NCBI GenBank assembly: GCA_029975295.1
Contig: JARKPK010000056.1
Span: 1 to 64,000, forward strand
Source of the DNA: Thermoguttaceae bacterium
GTDB lineage: Bacteria; Planctomycetota; Planctomycetia; Pirellulales; Thermoguttaceae
DNA: 64,000 bases
Reading direction: 5' to 3'
The position numbers and the translations under genes were made by a program. Below the pieces are notes generated by a model, which was not told the DNA's origin, searched no databases, and was given only the letters and a program-made list of their open reading frames with translations. This document shows positions 38,450 through 46,462 of the stretch, piece after piece (positions within the stretch are counted from its first letter, which is position 1; every line of letters starts with the position of its first letter).

Positions 38450-39200
38450 AAAAACTCGTTACTATCGTTGGGTAAAGGAGTTCGGACGGTTGCCCCGCCA
38501 TCGGGCTGCGGGCGTTGCGTTCCAGATGCCAGCCTCGACATGCCTTCATCGCCTCGGGCGATTCGGCCGCAGGCATCGACGCTTGTGTGGCCCCGTGGCC
38601 GCTTTGCCCGCTGGGTTTGGCCGTGCTGCCGCGCCGGGGCTGCCGCGCTTGGGCCGACAATCGCGGGCAGGCGATCGCGCGCCGTTGGACGATCGGCCGG
38701 CGTCGGCCGCCAACCGCTCGGGCCTGCCCGAGTTCGCCGTATCCAAAGCCGCCCTCGGGGCGCTGGGATACGTCCTGCGGTGGTCCATTCGGAACCGGGC
38801 TGCTCGGCAATGCCTCGATCGTGCAGGCCGTGCCTTGGTTTCCTGCTTTCCGCACGAAACACGGTTTCTCAGTGTAAATAAAACGGTTGCTCAGCGAAAG
38901 CGGCACCGGAAACGCGGCGGTGGGAAAGAAGAATCGGGAACTTGGGAATGTGGAACCCGCACCGAAACCGGGCCGGGGGGGGCGAAGGATCGTTGCTAAG
39001 GCGGAGAGGTCGGCGCGGTTGAACAAACAACCGCCTGCCGGATGCCGGCCGTTTTCGCTTTTTTGCCTTTTTGTCTTCTTGGAACTGATCTTGCATCGCT
39101 GCTTGCCTTTGCGGTACAAGTGCCCGCCTGAAATTCCGTACGCGCTGCGGTATTTTCCCGCCTTTCCGATTTGTGTGAACCGATTTCGGCGAGCAGAACA
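38450..39200. other. Divergent intergenic region, 751 bp
   Basis: This gap lies between thrC (minus) and the SH3 gene (plus). No gene is supported. A plus-strand stem-loop GCCGG-ATG-CCGGC (39037-39049), followed by T tracts (from 39052), looks like a weak terminator or attenuator inside the gap. No clear sigma-70 pair was found. Confidence 0.4.
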
Positions 39201-40349
39201 ATGCGAACAGTGCTGGTCGCGTGGATCTTGGTCGCGTCGGCTTCGGCCGCGGAGACGAAGTTTCCCTATACCGCCTATGTGGTTACGGACGAGCTTTACG
39301 TCCGCAGCGGGCCGGGCCAGAGCTACTATCCCACCGATAAGCTTTCGCGTGGGCAGGCGGTCGAGGTTTATCGGCACGACCCGGGCGGGTGGCTGGCCGT
39401 GCGCCCCGTCGATGGCAGCTTTTGCTGGGTTCATGCCCGATATCTGGAACCCAAAGGCGATGGGCTGGCTGAGGTTACAGCCGACGGAGTTTCCTGCCGC
39501 ATCGGCAGTCGACTGAGCGATGCCCGCGACATCATCGGCGTGCGTTTGAAGAGGGGCGAGGTGGTCGAATTGCTCGACGAAAACCAACTGCGCCGCGGAG
39601 ACGGCTGGTGCCGCGTTCTGCCGCCGGCGGGCGACTTCCGCTGGGTTTACGGCAAGTACGTATCGCCCGACTACCCGCGCGATGGTTTAAGCAAGTCGGC
39701 CGACACCCCAACGGCCGGTTCGACGCCGCCGACTCCGCCGGTGGTCAGCCCTTCGCCCTTGGCAACCGCATTGCCGGCCGGGCCGCTTTCGGCCGACGAC
39801 TACCGCGCACTGGTCGAGGCCGTCGACTTGGAGTTGGCGATTATCGTGGCCGAAGAGCCCTCGGTTTGGAATCTTGCCCCGCTGCGCCAGCGCGCCGAAG
39901 AATTGCTTCAGCGCGCCCCCGGCCCCGTTGAACGCGGCCATGTGCGCGTGCTTCTGGGCAAGATCGAGCGGTTCGAGGGCATCCGTCAACGATGCCAATC
40001 GATCGAGCTTGCCCGAGAAGAGGCCGAGCGGGCCCGGCGACTTCTTTCGGGTGTCGGGCAAGCGCCGCCGTTGCCGCCCGAGGCGGCGAGGCCCGGCAGC
40101 GATCGGTTCGACGGCACGGGCCGATTGGCCGAGTTGCGCGCCTCGCGCACCGGCGCCCCGCGTTACGCGCTGGTGAACGACCGCGGAAAAATCCAGTACT
40201 ATGTGACGCCCGCTCCGGGCGTCAATTTGCGGCATTACGTGGGCCGAGAGGTGGGCATCAACGGCACGCGCGAATTCCTGCCCGACAGGAACTCGAGCCA
40301 TCTGATCGCCAAGCATGTGTTGCCTTTAGAGGGCGACCGACTGCGCTAG
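39201..40349 (+). CDS. Exported protein with two bacterial SH3 domains
   Basis: This is a 382-residue protein. A short signal peptide (VLVAWILVASASAAET) precedes two SH3-type domains. The first is at about 24-92 (DELYVRSGPGQSYYPTDKLSRGQAVEVY, CWVHARYL). The second is at about 93-160 (GVSCRIGSRLSDARDIIGVRLKRGEVVELLDE). A helical region and a C-terminal beta-rich segment (RYALVNDRGKIQYYVTPAPGVNLRHYVGREVGINGTREFL) follow; the last resembles another small beta-barrel. Such domains bind peptidoglycan or act as periplasmic interaction modules. The start at 39201 coincides with the signal peptide. Confidence 0.8.
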   Translation: MRTVLVAWILVASASAAETKFPYTAYVVTDELYVRSGPGQSYYPTDKLSRGQAVEVYRHDPGGWLAVRPVDGSFCWVHARYLEPKGDGLAEVTADGVSCRIGSRLSDARDIIGVRLKRGEVVELLDENQLRRGDGWCRVLPPAGDFRWVYGKYVSPDYPRDGLSKSADTPTAGSTPPTPPVVSPSPLATALPAGPLSADDYRALVEAVDLELAIIVAEEPSVWNLAPLRQRAEELLQRAPGPVERGHVRVLLGKIERFEGIRQRCQSIELAREEAERARRLLSGVGQAPPLPPEAARPGSDRFDGTGRLAELRASRTGAPRYALVNDRGKIQYYVTPAPGVNLRHYVGREVGINGTREFLPDRNSSHLIAKHVLPLEGDRLR

Positions 40350-40473
40350 GGGCAATGCCGTTGCCGTCGTCGCCCATCGCCGGGCAGACATCTTGGTTCC
40401 GGCCCGCGCCGGCGGGTCGCCGCACGCGCAACGCGCGAGCTTCCCATCGGGGACACGGGGGGGCGCGGAGCCG

Positions 40474-41340
40474 CTACGCGCACTTGACGCGGAGTTCGGG
40501 TCGGGCCGCCGTTTCGCCTTCGGCATCGGCCTCGACGCGCAGCTTGATCGTGGCCTGCGGCGGTCCGCGCCGTTCGGTGACGATGCCGCGAGTGGTTGCT
40601 TCCAAAAAGGGAAGATACTCGGCGGCCGGCCCGTCGGCGAACTCGCTGCGGAGCACTTCGAGGATTTCGCGCCAAGGCAGCCCGCTGCGATAAATCACGC
40701 GGTAGGCCGCCTTCAATTGCGCCACCTGAACGGTGGAATAGCCCGCGCGGCGCAAGCCCACTTGGTTGATGCCCACGACGAGGCTGCTCAGACCGTCGAT
40801 GGTGACATAGGGCGGCACGTCGCGGGTGATATGGGCCTGTCCGCCCACCATGGCCAGCGTGCCGATGCGGCAGAACTGATGGACGGCGGCAGCGCCGGAA
40901 AGATAGGCCCGGTCGGCCACGGTGACGTGTCCGGCCAGCAGCACGTTGTTGGTGATGATGCAATGATTGCCGATCGTGCAATCGTGGGCGACATGCGCGC
41001 CGACCATCAACAGGTTGTGGTCGCCGATGACCGTTTGCCGATCGGGCTTCAGCGGGCGATGAACGGTGACGTTCTCGCGGATCGTATTGTTCGCGCCGAC
41101 AACCACCCGGCCCGGCGCCTCGCTCCAATGGACGTGTTGCGGAAACCCGCCCAGAACCGCGCCCTCGCACACGCGGTTGTTCGGTCCGAGCGTTACGCCC
41201 GACTTGATCGTCACTCGGTTCTCTAAGATACAGCCGGGACCGATGCGCGTGTCGTCCTCGATGATGCAGAAAGGGCCGATCTCGACGCCCGAATCGATCT
41301 CGGCCCGCGGACTGACAAGAGCCAGCGGATGAATGCTCAC
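40474..41340 (-). CDS. lpxA: Acyl-ACP--UDP-N-acetylglucosamine O-acyltransferase
   Basis: This 288-residue enzyme carries out the first step of lipid A synthesis in the cytoplasm. The N-terminal half is a left-handed beta-helix of hexapeptide repeats (SIHPLALVSPRAEID and following). The catalytic His lies in VGAHVAHDCTIGNH. The helical C-terminal domain begins near VGLRRAGYSTVQVAQLKAAYRVIYRSG, as in E. coli LpxA. The start is a GTG at 41340 with GGAG six bases before it. The usual neighbours lpxD, fabZ and lpxB are not here. It implies a lipid A-based outer membrane. Confidence 0.95.
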   Translation of the reverse strand: MSIHPLALVSPRAEIDSGVEIGPFCIIEDDTRIGPGCILENRVTIKSGVTLGPNNRVCEGAVLGGFPQHVHWSEAPGRVVVGANNTIRENVTVHRPLKPDRQTVIGDHNLLMVGAHVAHDCTIGNHCIITNNVLLAGHVTVADRAYLSGAAAVHQFCRIGTLAMVGGQAHITRDVPPYVTIDGLSSLVVGINQVGLRRAGYSTVQVAQLKAAYRVIYRSGLPWREILEVLRSEFADGPAAEYLPFLEATTRGIVTERRGPPQATIKLRVEADAEGETAARPELRVKCA

Positions 41341-41870
41341 GGGGTGCTCCTTGATGCGTGAACCGTTGCGCTGCGGTCGCAGCAACCGCAGCCCATCCAT
41401 CTATATCGGTTATGGCATTGGTAGTGGTTGCTCCGGTCGGAGCGACCGAAAGAGTCGGGCCAGATTAACCAGTTTCCGCCCGCAATCCGCGGCGAGTGGG
41501 CGTGTTCAGAAGGACAGCAGGGCCTTCGAACGCTTGGGGCGAACGCGGGCCGAATGCCGCTGGTGGGTTTGCTCTCGGCCGATGCCGCAGGGTTCCGGGC
41601 AACCAGATTGTCCGAACCGAAAACGATTCTGCAACGAAATCCGCCGCCGTGCCGAATCTGCCGGTCGGCCGCCGACACACAACCGATCGTCTGACCTAAC
41701 CGACTGCTAGCACAAGGGGTGGAACCGCGCTCAGTTCGGCACGCGAAGTGCTGGCGCGCAGTTGCCATGCGCCCCCGCCCACAGGTTGTATTGACGACCC
41801 CGGAGGAAAGCGCTAGACTGTTTGTTGGTGCAATAGTGCAACCGGGCATTCACCACGGAAGGCGGCGGCG
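41341..41870. other. Divergent intergenic region
   Basis: This 530-bp gap contains a strong plus-strand promoter (41791-41819). Near 41431-41449 are two overlapping, mutually exclusive short hairpins (GCTCCG-GT-CGGAGC and CGGTCG-GAG-CGACCG). No gene is supported. Confidence 0.4.
41791..41819 (+). promoter_or_regulatory. Strong sigma-70 promoter of the first BON gene
   Basis: TTGACG (41791-41796), a 17-bp spacer and TAGACT (41814-41819). The leader to the ATG at 41871 is about 45 nt and contains an imperfect inverted repeat around GGTGCA-ATAG-TGCAACC. Confidence 0.6.
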
Positions 41871-42107
41871 ATGGCGGAGCGAGGGGCCCTTATTGATCGA
41901 GCTCAGGCGGCGCTGGCCAACAGTCCTTTTCACGAGCTGCACGGCATCCGAGTGGATCAGCAACACGGCGCCTTGGCCCTGTGCGGCCATGTGTCGAGCT
42001 TTTATCACAAACAACTCGCACAAGAAGTGGTGCGATCGGTTTGTCGCGACGTGAAACTGATCAACGAGATCGAGGTGGCGACTCCCAGCGAAGTGGCGTT
42101 CGACTAA
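41871..42107 (+). CDS. Short BON-domain protein
   Basis: This 78-residue protein consists of a single BON-like domain (ALIDRAQAALANSPFHELHGIRVDQQHGALALCGHVSSFYHKQLAQEVVRSV, then VKLINEIEV). BON domains usually bind membranes or lipids in exported proteins. Here there is no signal peptide, so it would act in the cytoplasm. The ATG follows a GGAAGG motif. A paralogue lies 414 bp downstream; both share the CGH..S(F/Y)Y.KQLAQ motif. Confidence 0.75.
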   Translation: MAERGALIDRAQAALANSPFHELHGIRVDQQHGALALCGHVSSFYHKQLAQEVVRSVCRDVKLINEIEVATPSEVAFD

Positions 42108-42521
42108 CGCCGGCGGTCGTTGGCGGAAGCACCGGTTTCGTCGAGGCGTCTCGGGGCTGTGTGTCGGCAACCGGCGCGCCGGCGGGCGATTGTTTGTCGG
42201 TGCGGCCGTTCGGCCGAGCGGCGATTTGCAAGTCGAACGAGCGGCTGCTGCGCGCCTACGTTGACTGGCGCTGGGCATGGGCCGGCATGGCGGCAACGGC
42301 GGCGGGCGAGGCGGTGCGCCCGCGCAGGGCCGGGCGGTTATGCCGACGAGTTGCGGTTTTCGGCAAGATTGCGTCCTCGCGGTCGGGCAACAGACACGAC
42401 GGGCCGATCGCGATCTTTTCCGTTGTGTCGGGGATGGGAAGCACGGAACGCTGACCGATGAGCGGACGCTCGATCTTCGGCGAATGGAGTTCGCCGCTCG
42501 GCGTCGATCATGGAGGGTGTT
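42108..42521. other. Gap between BON paralogues
   Basis: This 414-bp stretch has no supported gene. The frames are Arg/Gly/Ala-rich. Nothing else was recognised apart from the ribosome binding site GGAGG just before the second BON gene. Confidence 0.4.
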
Positions 42522-42800
42522 ATGAGCGACCTGCTGACCACGTGGGATCGAGTGGTCGACGACGGGCAAGAGTGGTTGCCCGATACGTCGGAGGCCGCGC
42601 GCCGGCTGGCGGCGCAGATTCGCACGGCCGTCCAACAGGAGACGGGCCACGCCATTCGCGGACTGACCGTCGAGGTCACTCGCCACGGCGTTCGCCTGTG
42701 CGGACATTGCGACAGTTACTACTCGAAACAACTCGCCCAACATGCGGTGATGTCGCTGCCGTGCAATCGGCCGCTCAGCAATTGCATCGAAGTCTCGTGA
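42522..42800 (+). CDS. Short BON-domain protein, paralogue
   Basis: This 92-residue protein has an N-terminal helical extension (MSDLLTTWDRVVDDGQEWLP), followed by a BON-like domain: RRLAAQIRTAVQQETGHAI, VEVTRHGVRLCGHCDSYYSKQLAQHAVMSL. The C-terminal NCIEVS end matches the NEIEVA end of the paralogue at 41871. It has no signal peptide. The ATG at 42522 has GGAGG at a suitable distance; an ATG 12 bases upstream lies inside that motif. The role is unknown. Confidence 0.75.
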   Translation: MSDLLTTWDRVVDDGQEWLPDTSEAARRLAAQIRTAVQQETGHAIRGLTVEVTRHGVRLCGHCDSYYSKQLAQHAVMSLPCNRPLSNCIEVS

Positions 42801-43269
42801 CGATGCCCGCCGGCGTTCCCATTTGCCAACTTGGTTGATCTGACGCAGTCTGCGGCCGGTATCGGCGCACCGCTGCCATCGATGTGGGCGGCCATCGCCG
42901 GGCTTTCCCAATCGCGAGGGCGCCGTTCTCATTGGCATCGCGAAGAAAAAAAGCGACCCCGGAAAATCCGGGGCCGTTTTTTTTCGCCTGCGGCGAATGA
43001 GCCCGCCTGCCGCGCCCGGCCTTGCTCGCCCCTGCGGCGGGGCGATTCTCCTGTGCGAAGGCCCGGCCGCTTACGGCCCTCGGGCGGCGCTTGCCGGGCC
43101 GAGGCGGTCTGAATACGATAACGTTCGCGCCGGGCCGCCTGTCCGCCGCTGCGTTGTGAAAGAGCGTCAGTCGCATTCAGCCTGCCGATCGCCTTTGCGA
43201 CTTCCTGTTGCCGCTTAACGAAGCGGCGCGTTGTCTCGGGTTTCTTCTTCGACGAAAAGGTCCGCCTCG
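42801..43269. other. Gap with a bidirectional terminator
   Basis: This 469-bp gap holds the strong terminator at 42947-42984. The rest has no recognised feature, and no promoter pair for the nucleoside hydrolase gene was seen. Confidence 0.45.
42947..42984 (+). terminator. Strong rho-independent terminator, bidirectional
   Basis: The stem CCCCGGA (42957-42963) pairs with TCCGGGG (42967-42973). It is followed by CCG and eight T residues (42977-42984) on the plus strand. The minus strand shows seven T residues after the stem, within 42947-42953. It ends the BON transcript. Confidence 0.85.
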
Positions 43270-44376
43270 ATGATCCCGTTCCGTTTGCTCAATGATGCAA
43301 GCGCCGCTGCATTGCGGCGTTGTCTCAGCGCGGCCCGTTCGGCGCCGGCTGCCGCGTTCGTTGCTGTTTTGGTTGCCGTGTCGGTTGCGGGGGGAATTGC
43401 GGGCGCCGCCGCTTCGGCGGGCGAGCCGCGGCCGCAGCCGGTGAAATTGATCTTCGACACCGACATGGACACCGACTGCGACGACGCCGGCGCGTTGGCG
43501 TTGTTGCACGCCCTGGCCGACGCCGGCCGCGTGGAGATCTTGGCCACGATGGTCAGCTCGCACTATCCCTACTCGGCGCCTTGCGTCGAGAGGATCAACC
43601 GATACTTCCGCCGACCGGATCTGGCGATCGGCGTTCCCAAGGGAAAGGGCGCGCCGATCGACCGCGGCTCGCGCTATGCCCGTCCGATCGCCGAGAAGTT
43701 TCCCGGACAACTGAAAACCAACGCCGATGCGCCCGATGCGGCCCAACTGTACCGCAAGATTCTCGCTGCGCAGGCCGACGGCGAAACCGTGATCGTCACC
43801 GTAGGCTACTTGACCAATCTGCGCGACCTGATGGCCAGCGGTCCCGACGAACACAGCCCGCTGAGCGGCCGCGACTTGGTCCGCCGGAAGGTGAAGCATT
43901 ACGTTTGCATGGGCGGACGCTATCCCGAGCATCTCGACCCGGGCGTGTTCGGCAATCTGAAGCCCGATCCCGAGTCGGCCCTCGCCGTCGCCCGTGATTG
44001 GCCCACGACGATCTACTTTTGCGGGCTCGGCGACGACGTGATGACCGGCGAGCCGTTGCGAAGCGAGGGCGATGACAACCCCGTGCGACGCATCTACGAA
44101 CTCTACTTGGGCCGTCAGCCGGCGCGCCCCAGTTGGGATCAGATCGCCACGTTGTTCGCCATCGTCGGGCCCGAGCCGTACTGGCAATTGCGCCGCGAAG
44201 GCTACAACCACATCTTTCCCAACGGCACGAACCAATGGCGTGCCCAGCCCGACGATCCGCGGCACGTGCTGATCGAATGGAAGCCCGGGGCGCGCGACCG
44301 CTGCCGGGCGCTGATCGATCGGCTCATGACCCATCGGCCCGGCAAAGAGGTTCCACCCGTGCCGGCAACGGAGTAG
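43270..44376 (+). CDS. Exported nucleoside hydrolase-like protein
   Basis: This 368-residue protein carries an N-terminal signal-like segment (AAAFVAVLVAVSVAGGIAGAAASAG). The remainder is a nucleoside hydrolase-type domain. Its calcium-binding aspartate cluster is KLIFDTDMDTDCDDAGAL (the DxDxxxDD signature), and VTVGYLTNLRDLM is the second conserved block. It would cleave ribonucleosides to base and ribose, or a related N-glycosidic substrate, outside the cytoplasm. The ATG at 43270 follows AAAGG; an upstream in-frame GTG-like start at 43231 is less likely. C-terminal residues VPPVPATE form a short tail. Confidence 0.85.
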   Translation: MIPFRLLNDASAAALRRCLSAARSAPAAAFVAVLVAVSVAGGIAGAAASAGEPRPQPVKLIFDTDMDTDCDDAGALALLHALADAGRVEILATMVSSHYPYSAPCVERINRYFRRPDLAIGVPKGKGAPIDRGSRYARPIAEKFPGQLKTNADAPDAAQLYRKILAAQADGETVIVTVGYLTNLRDLMASGPDEHSPLSGRDLVRRKVKHYVCMGGRYPEHLDPGVFGNLKPDPESALAVARDWPTTIYFCGLGDDVMTGEPLRSEGDDNPVRRIYELYLGRQPARPSWDQIATLFAIVGPEPYWQLRREGYNHIFPNGTNQWRAQPDDPRHVLIEWKPGARDRCRALIDRLMTHRPGKEVPPVPATE

Positions 44377-44543
44377 CCGCGGCTTCACCCGCGGGCAATA
44401 GCGAAACTTCGCCCGCGGGAATAGATATCCCGGGCGACGATCAGGCCACCGCGCCGCGTTCGTCGCGGCGGCACGGCCCCGCGGCCGGTCGGCCGCGCCG
44501 CAGCATGTTGATAAGGTAGAATGCAAGGCGAACAGCGCGGCCG

Positions 44544-46376
44544 CTACTTGCCTGCCGGGCCCGAGGAGCGAAGGGCGTCGAACTTCTCCATCTCGCCGTG
44601 CGGATGGTCGTCATTGCCGCCGTCTTTTCCTTCTTCTTTCTTCTCTTTCTTCTTGACGATCTGCTCGCGGGTCAGATGGATCTTTTCGAACTCGCTGTTC
44701 GAGATGACGTAGTACCAATCGGCGAAGCGATCGTTCAATTCTTTGGCCTTCTCCTTGCCCCTTTTTACGCGGTCTTCATACTCTTCCATTTTGCGTTTGT
44801 TCTCGGTGCGAACGCGCTCGCGATCGGCGGCGTTCGGCTCGGCGCCTGCCGGCTTGTCGGCCGGTTGAGCCGCCGGCGCGCCCGCGGGCTTGTCGCCGAC
44901 GTCGGCCGGTTTGGCGTCGGCGGGGGCCGGGTCGGCCTTCGGCGCGTCTTCGCCGGGGCTGCCTGATTGCCCATCGAGCGACGGGGCCTTTTCGTCGGCG
45001 GGCTTGCCGCCGGCCGGCTCGGTTGGGGCCGATTTCTTCGCCGGTTGCTCGGGCGCAGCGGTCGAAGGGGCGGGCTGCGGCGCATCGGCGGGTTTCGCAT
45101 CGGCCGGCTTGGCTTCTGCCGGGGCTGGTTCTGCGGCCGAGGCGGCCGGTTCGTCTTCGAGCTTCGGGCGTTCGATCAAGTCTTGATTGAACTGCGCCAT
45201 GACGAACAGATACCGGTTCATGCCCGGCGCCGATTCATTCTTTTCACCGTTCTTGTCCGCATCGCCTTCTTTCTTGTCGCCTTCGTCTTTCTTCGATTCT
45301 TCGCCGGTGACTTCGCCGAAGCGAAGCACATACTCGACCCCGTCTTTCGTGCCCACGCGAATCTCACCGCGGCTCGAATAGACCTGTTTGCCTTCGCCCA
45401 CATCGGCGATGACGAAACCGCGGGCGACGAGCGACTCTTCATTGGCCACGGCGTCGCCGGTGGCTTTCAGGTCGGCGCTGAGGCCCTCGGGCTTGCGCTC
45501 GACATCGACGATCTTCAGATCGTCCAAGGCCGTCTTCATCCCGTCGAGTTTCTGGGTGTCGAGCTCCTCGTCGTCGGCCAAGGGGGTTTCCTTCCACTGG
45601 CCCGAGTCGGGGTCGAGCGCGGTGTCGCTCACCAATCGCCATTTTTGCTCGGCGGCGTCATTGTGTTCGAGGGTCATTCGCCCGCGCACTTCCAGCCGCT
45701 GGCGCAGAAGGTCGGCCCGATAGTCGTTCACGCGTACGGTGGTGATGTCCCATGGGTTGAGTTTCAACAAGTCCTTTTCGATCCACTTGTCGAAGTCGGC
45801 CGTGATCTTGTCCACCGACAATTTGACGACGCACACCCGGTCGTCGCCCACGCGGCGGACATAGCGGAGTTCGGGCTTGTCGGGCACGGCCTTGCCGATG
45901 ATCAGCGCGGCGAGCTCGCCGCCTTTCTCGTCGCGAAGCACGACGCGCTTGCCCACGCCGCGATCGCCCGGTTTGCGCACCTTCGGATCGGGATCGAGCA
46001 CTCCGTACTCCGCGTGCCCGGCCGAGCTCTCGCTCACCAGATCGAGCACGGGCAATCCCATGACGGCGGCGGCTGCGTCGGAAAGCTGGTTTTGCGCGTC
46101 GGTCGGATAGTCTTGATGCGAGGGGATCACCCAGCGGACCTGATCCTTGACCTTCTTCCGCTCGACGCGGAACGGCTTGACGGCGGCGTTGGCCTCGTCG
46201 AACTCGACGATTTCAATGCTCGCCGCGGCCAACGGATCGAATTGCTTGATCAGGTCCGTTCCAATCAAATCGGCGGAGCCGGGCTGCTCGATTTCGCGCG
46301 GGCCGGTCAGCCAAGCCGCTGCGCAAACCACCACGGCAATCGCCACAAACAGCAGGGTTTTTGCAGATTCGTTCAT
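44544..46376 (-). CDS. DUF4340-type membrane protein
   Basis: This 610-residue protein has one N-terminal membrane segment (LLFVAIAVVVCAAAWLTG). Repeated beta-rich DUF4340-type units follow (about 35-400), with AAASIEIVEFDEANAAVKPFRVERK near the start and WVIPSHQDYPTDAQNQLSDAAAAVMGL further on. An acidic/Pro/Ala-rich linker (about 400-520) leads to a charged helical C-terminus, including a Lys/Glu stretch near KKKEKKEEGKDGG. DUF4340 proteins are regularly encoded with GldG-like proteins and ABC-2 permeases. Here it is the last gene of the ABC operon, 86 bp after the permease. The role is probably in assembly or regulation of the exporter (inference). Confidence 0.8.
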   Translation of the reverse strand: MNESAKTLLFVAIAVVVCAAAWLTGPREIEQPGSADLIGTDLIKQFDPLAAASIEIVEFDEANAAVKPFRVERKKVKDQVRWVIPSHQDYPTDAQNQLSDAAAAVMGLPVLDLVSESSAGHAEYGVLDPDPKVRKPGDRGVGKRVVLRDEKGGELAALIIGKAVPDKPELRYVRRVGDDRVCVVKLSVDKITADFDKWIEKDLLKLNPWDITTVRVNDYRADLLRQRLEVRGRMTLEHNDAAEQKWRLVSDTALDPDSGQWKETPLADDEELDTQKLDGMKTALDDLKIVDVERKPEGLSADLKATGDAVANEESLVARGFVIADVGEGKQVYSSRGEIRVGTKDGVEYVLRFGEVTGEESKKDEGDKKEGDADKNGEKNESAPGMNRYLFVMAQFNQDLIERPKLEDEPAASAAEPAPAEAKPADAKPADAPQPAPSTAAPEQPAKKSAPTEPAGGKPADEKAPSLDGQSGSPGEDAPKADPAPADAKPADVGDKPAGAPAAQPADKPAGAEPNAADRERVRTENKRKMEEYEDRVKRGKEKAKELNDRFADWYYVISNSEFEKIHLTREQIVKKKEKKEEGKDGGNDDHPHGEMEKFDALRSSGPAGK

Positions 46377-46462
46377 TGCGGGTGTCTAATGAAATGCGAA
46401 AGGGGTTGTTGAATCCATCGGTCGTCGCGAGGGCGTCGCGGGCCGCCGGCGCGCCGGTTCGG

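Noticed and set aside
36975-39587. Long minus-strand frame of 870 codons overlapping thrC
   Set aside because: It overlaps thrC in another frame and crosses its start region; the composition is Arg/Gly-rich and matches no family.
44517-44522. TAGAAT as a promoter on the plus strand
   Set aside because: No -35 at a suitable distance, and no plus-strand gene follows; the region downstream encodes the DUF4340 protein on the other strand.
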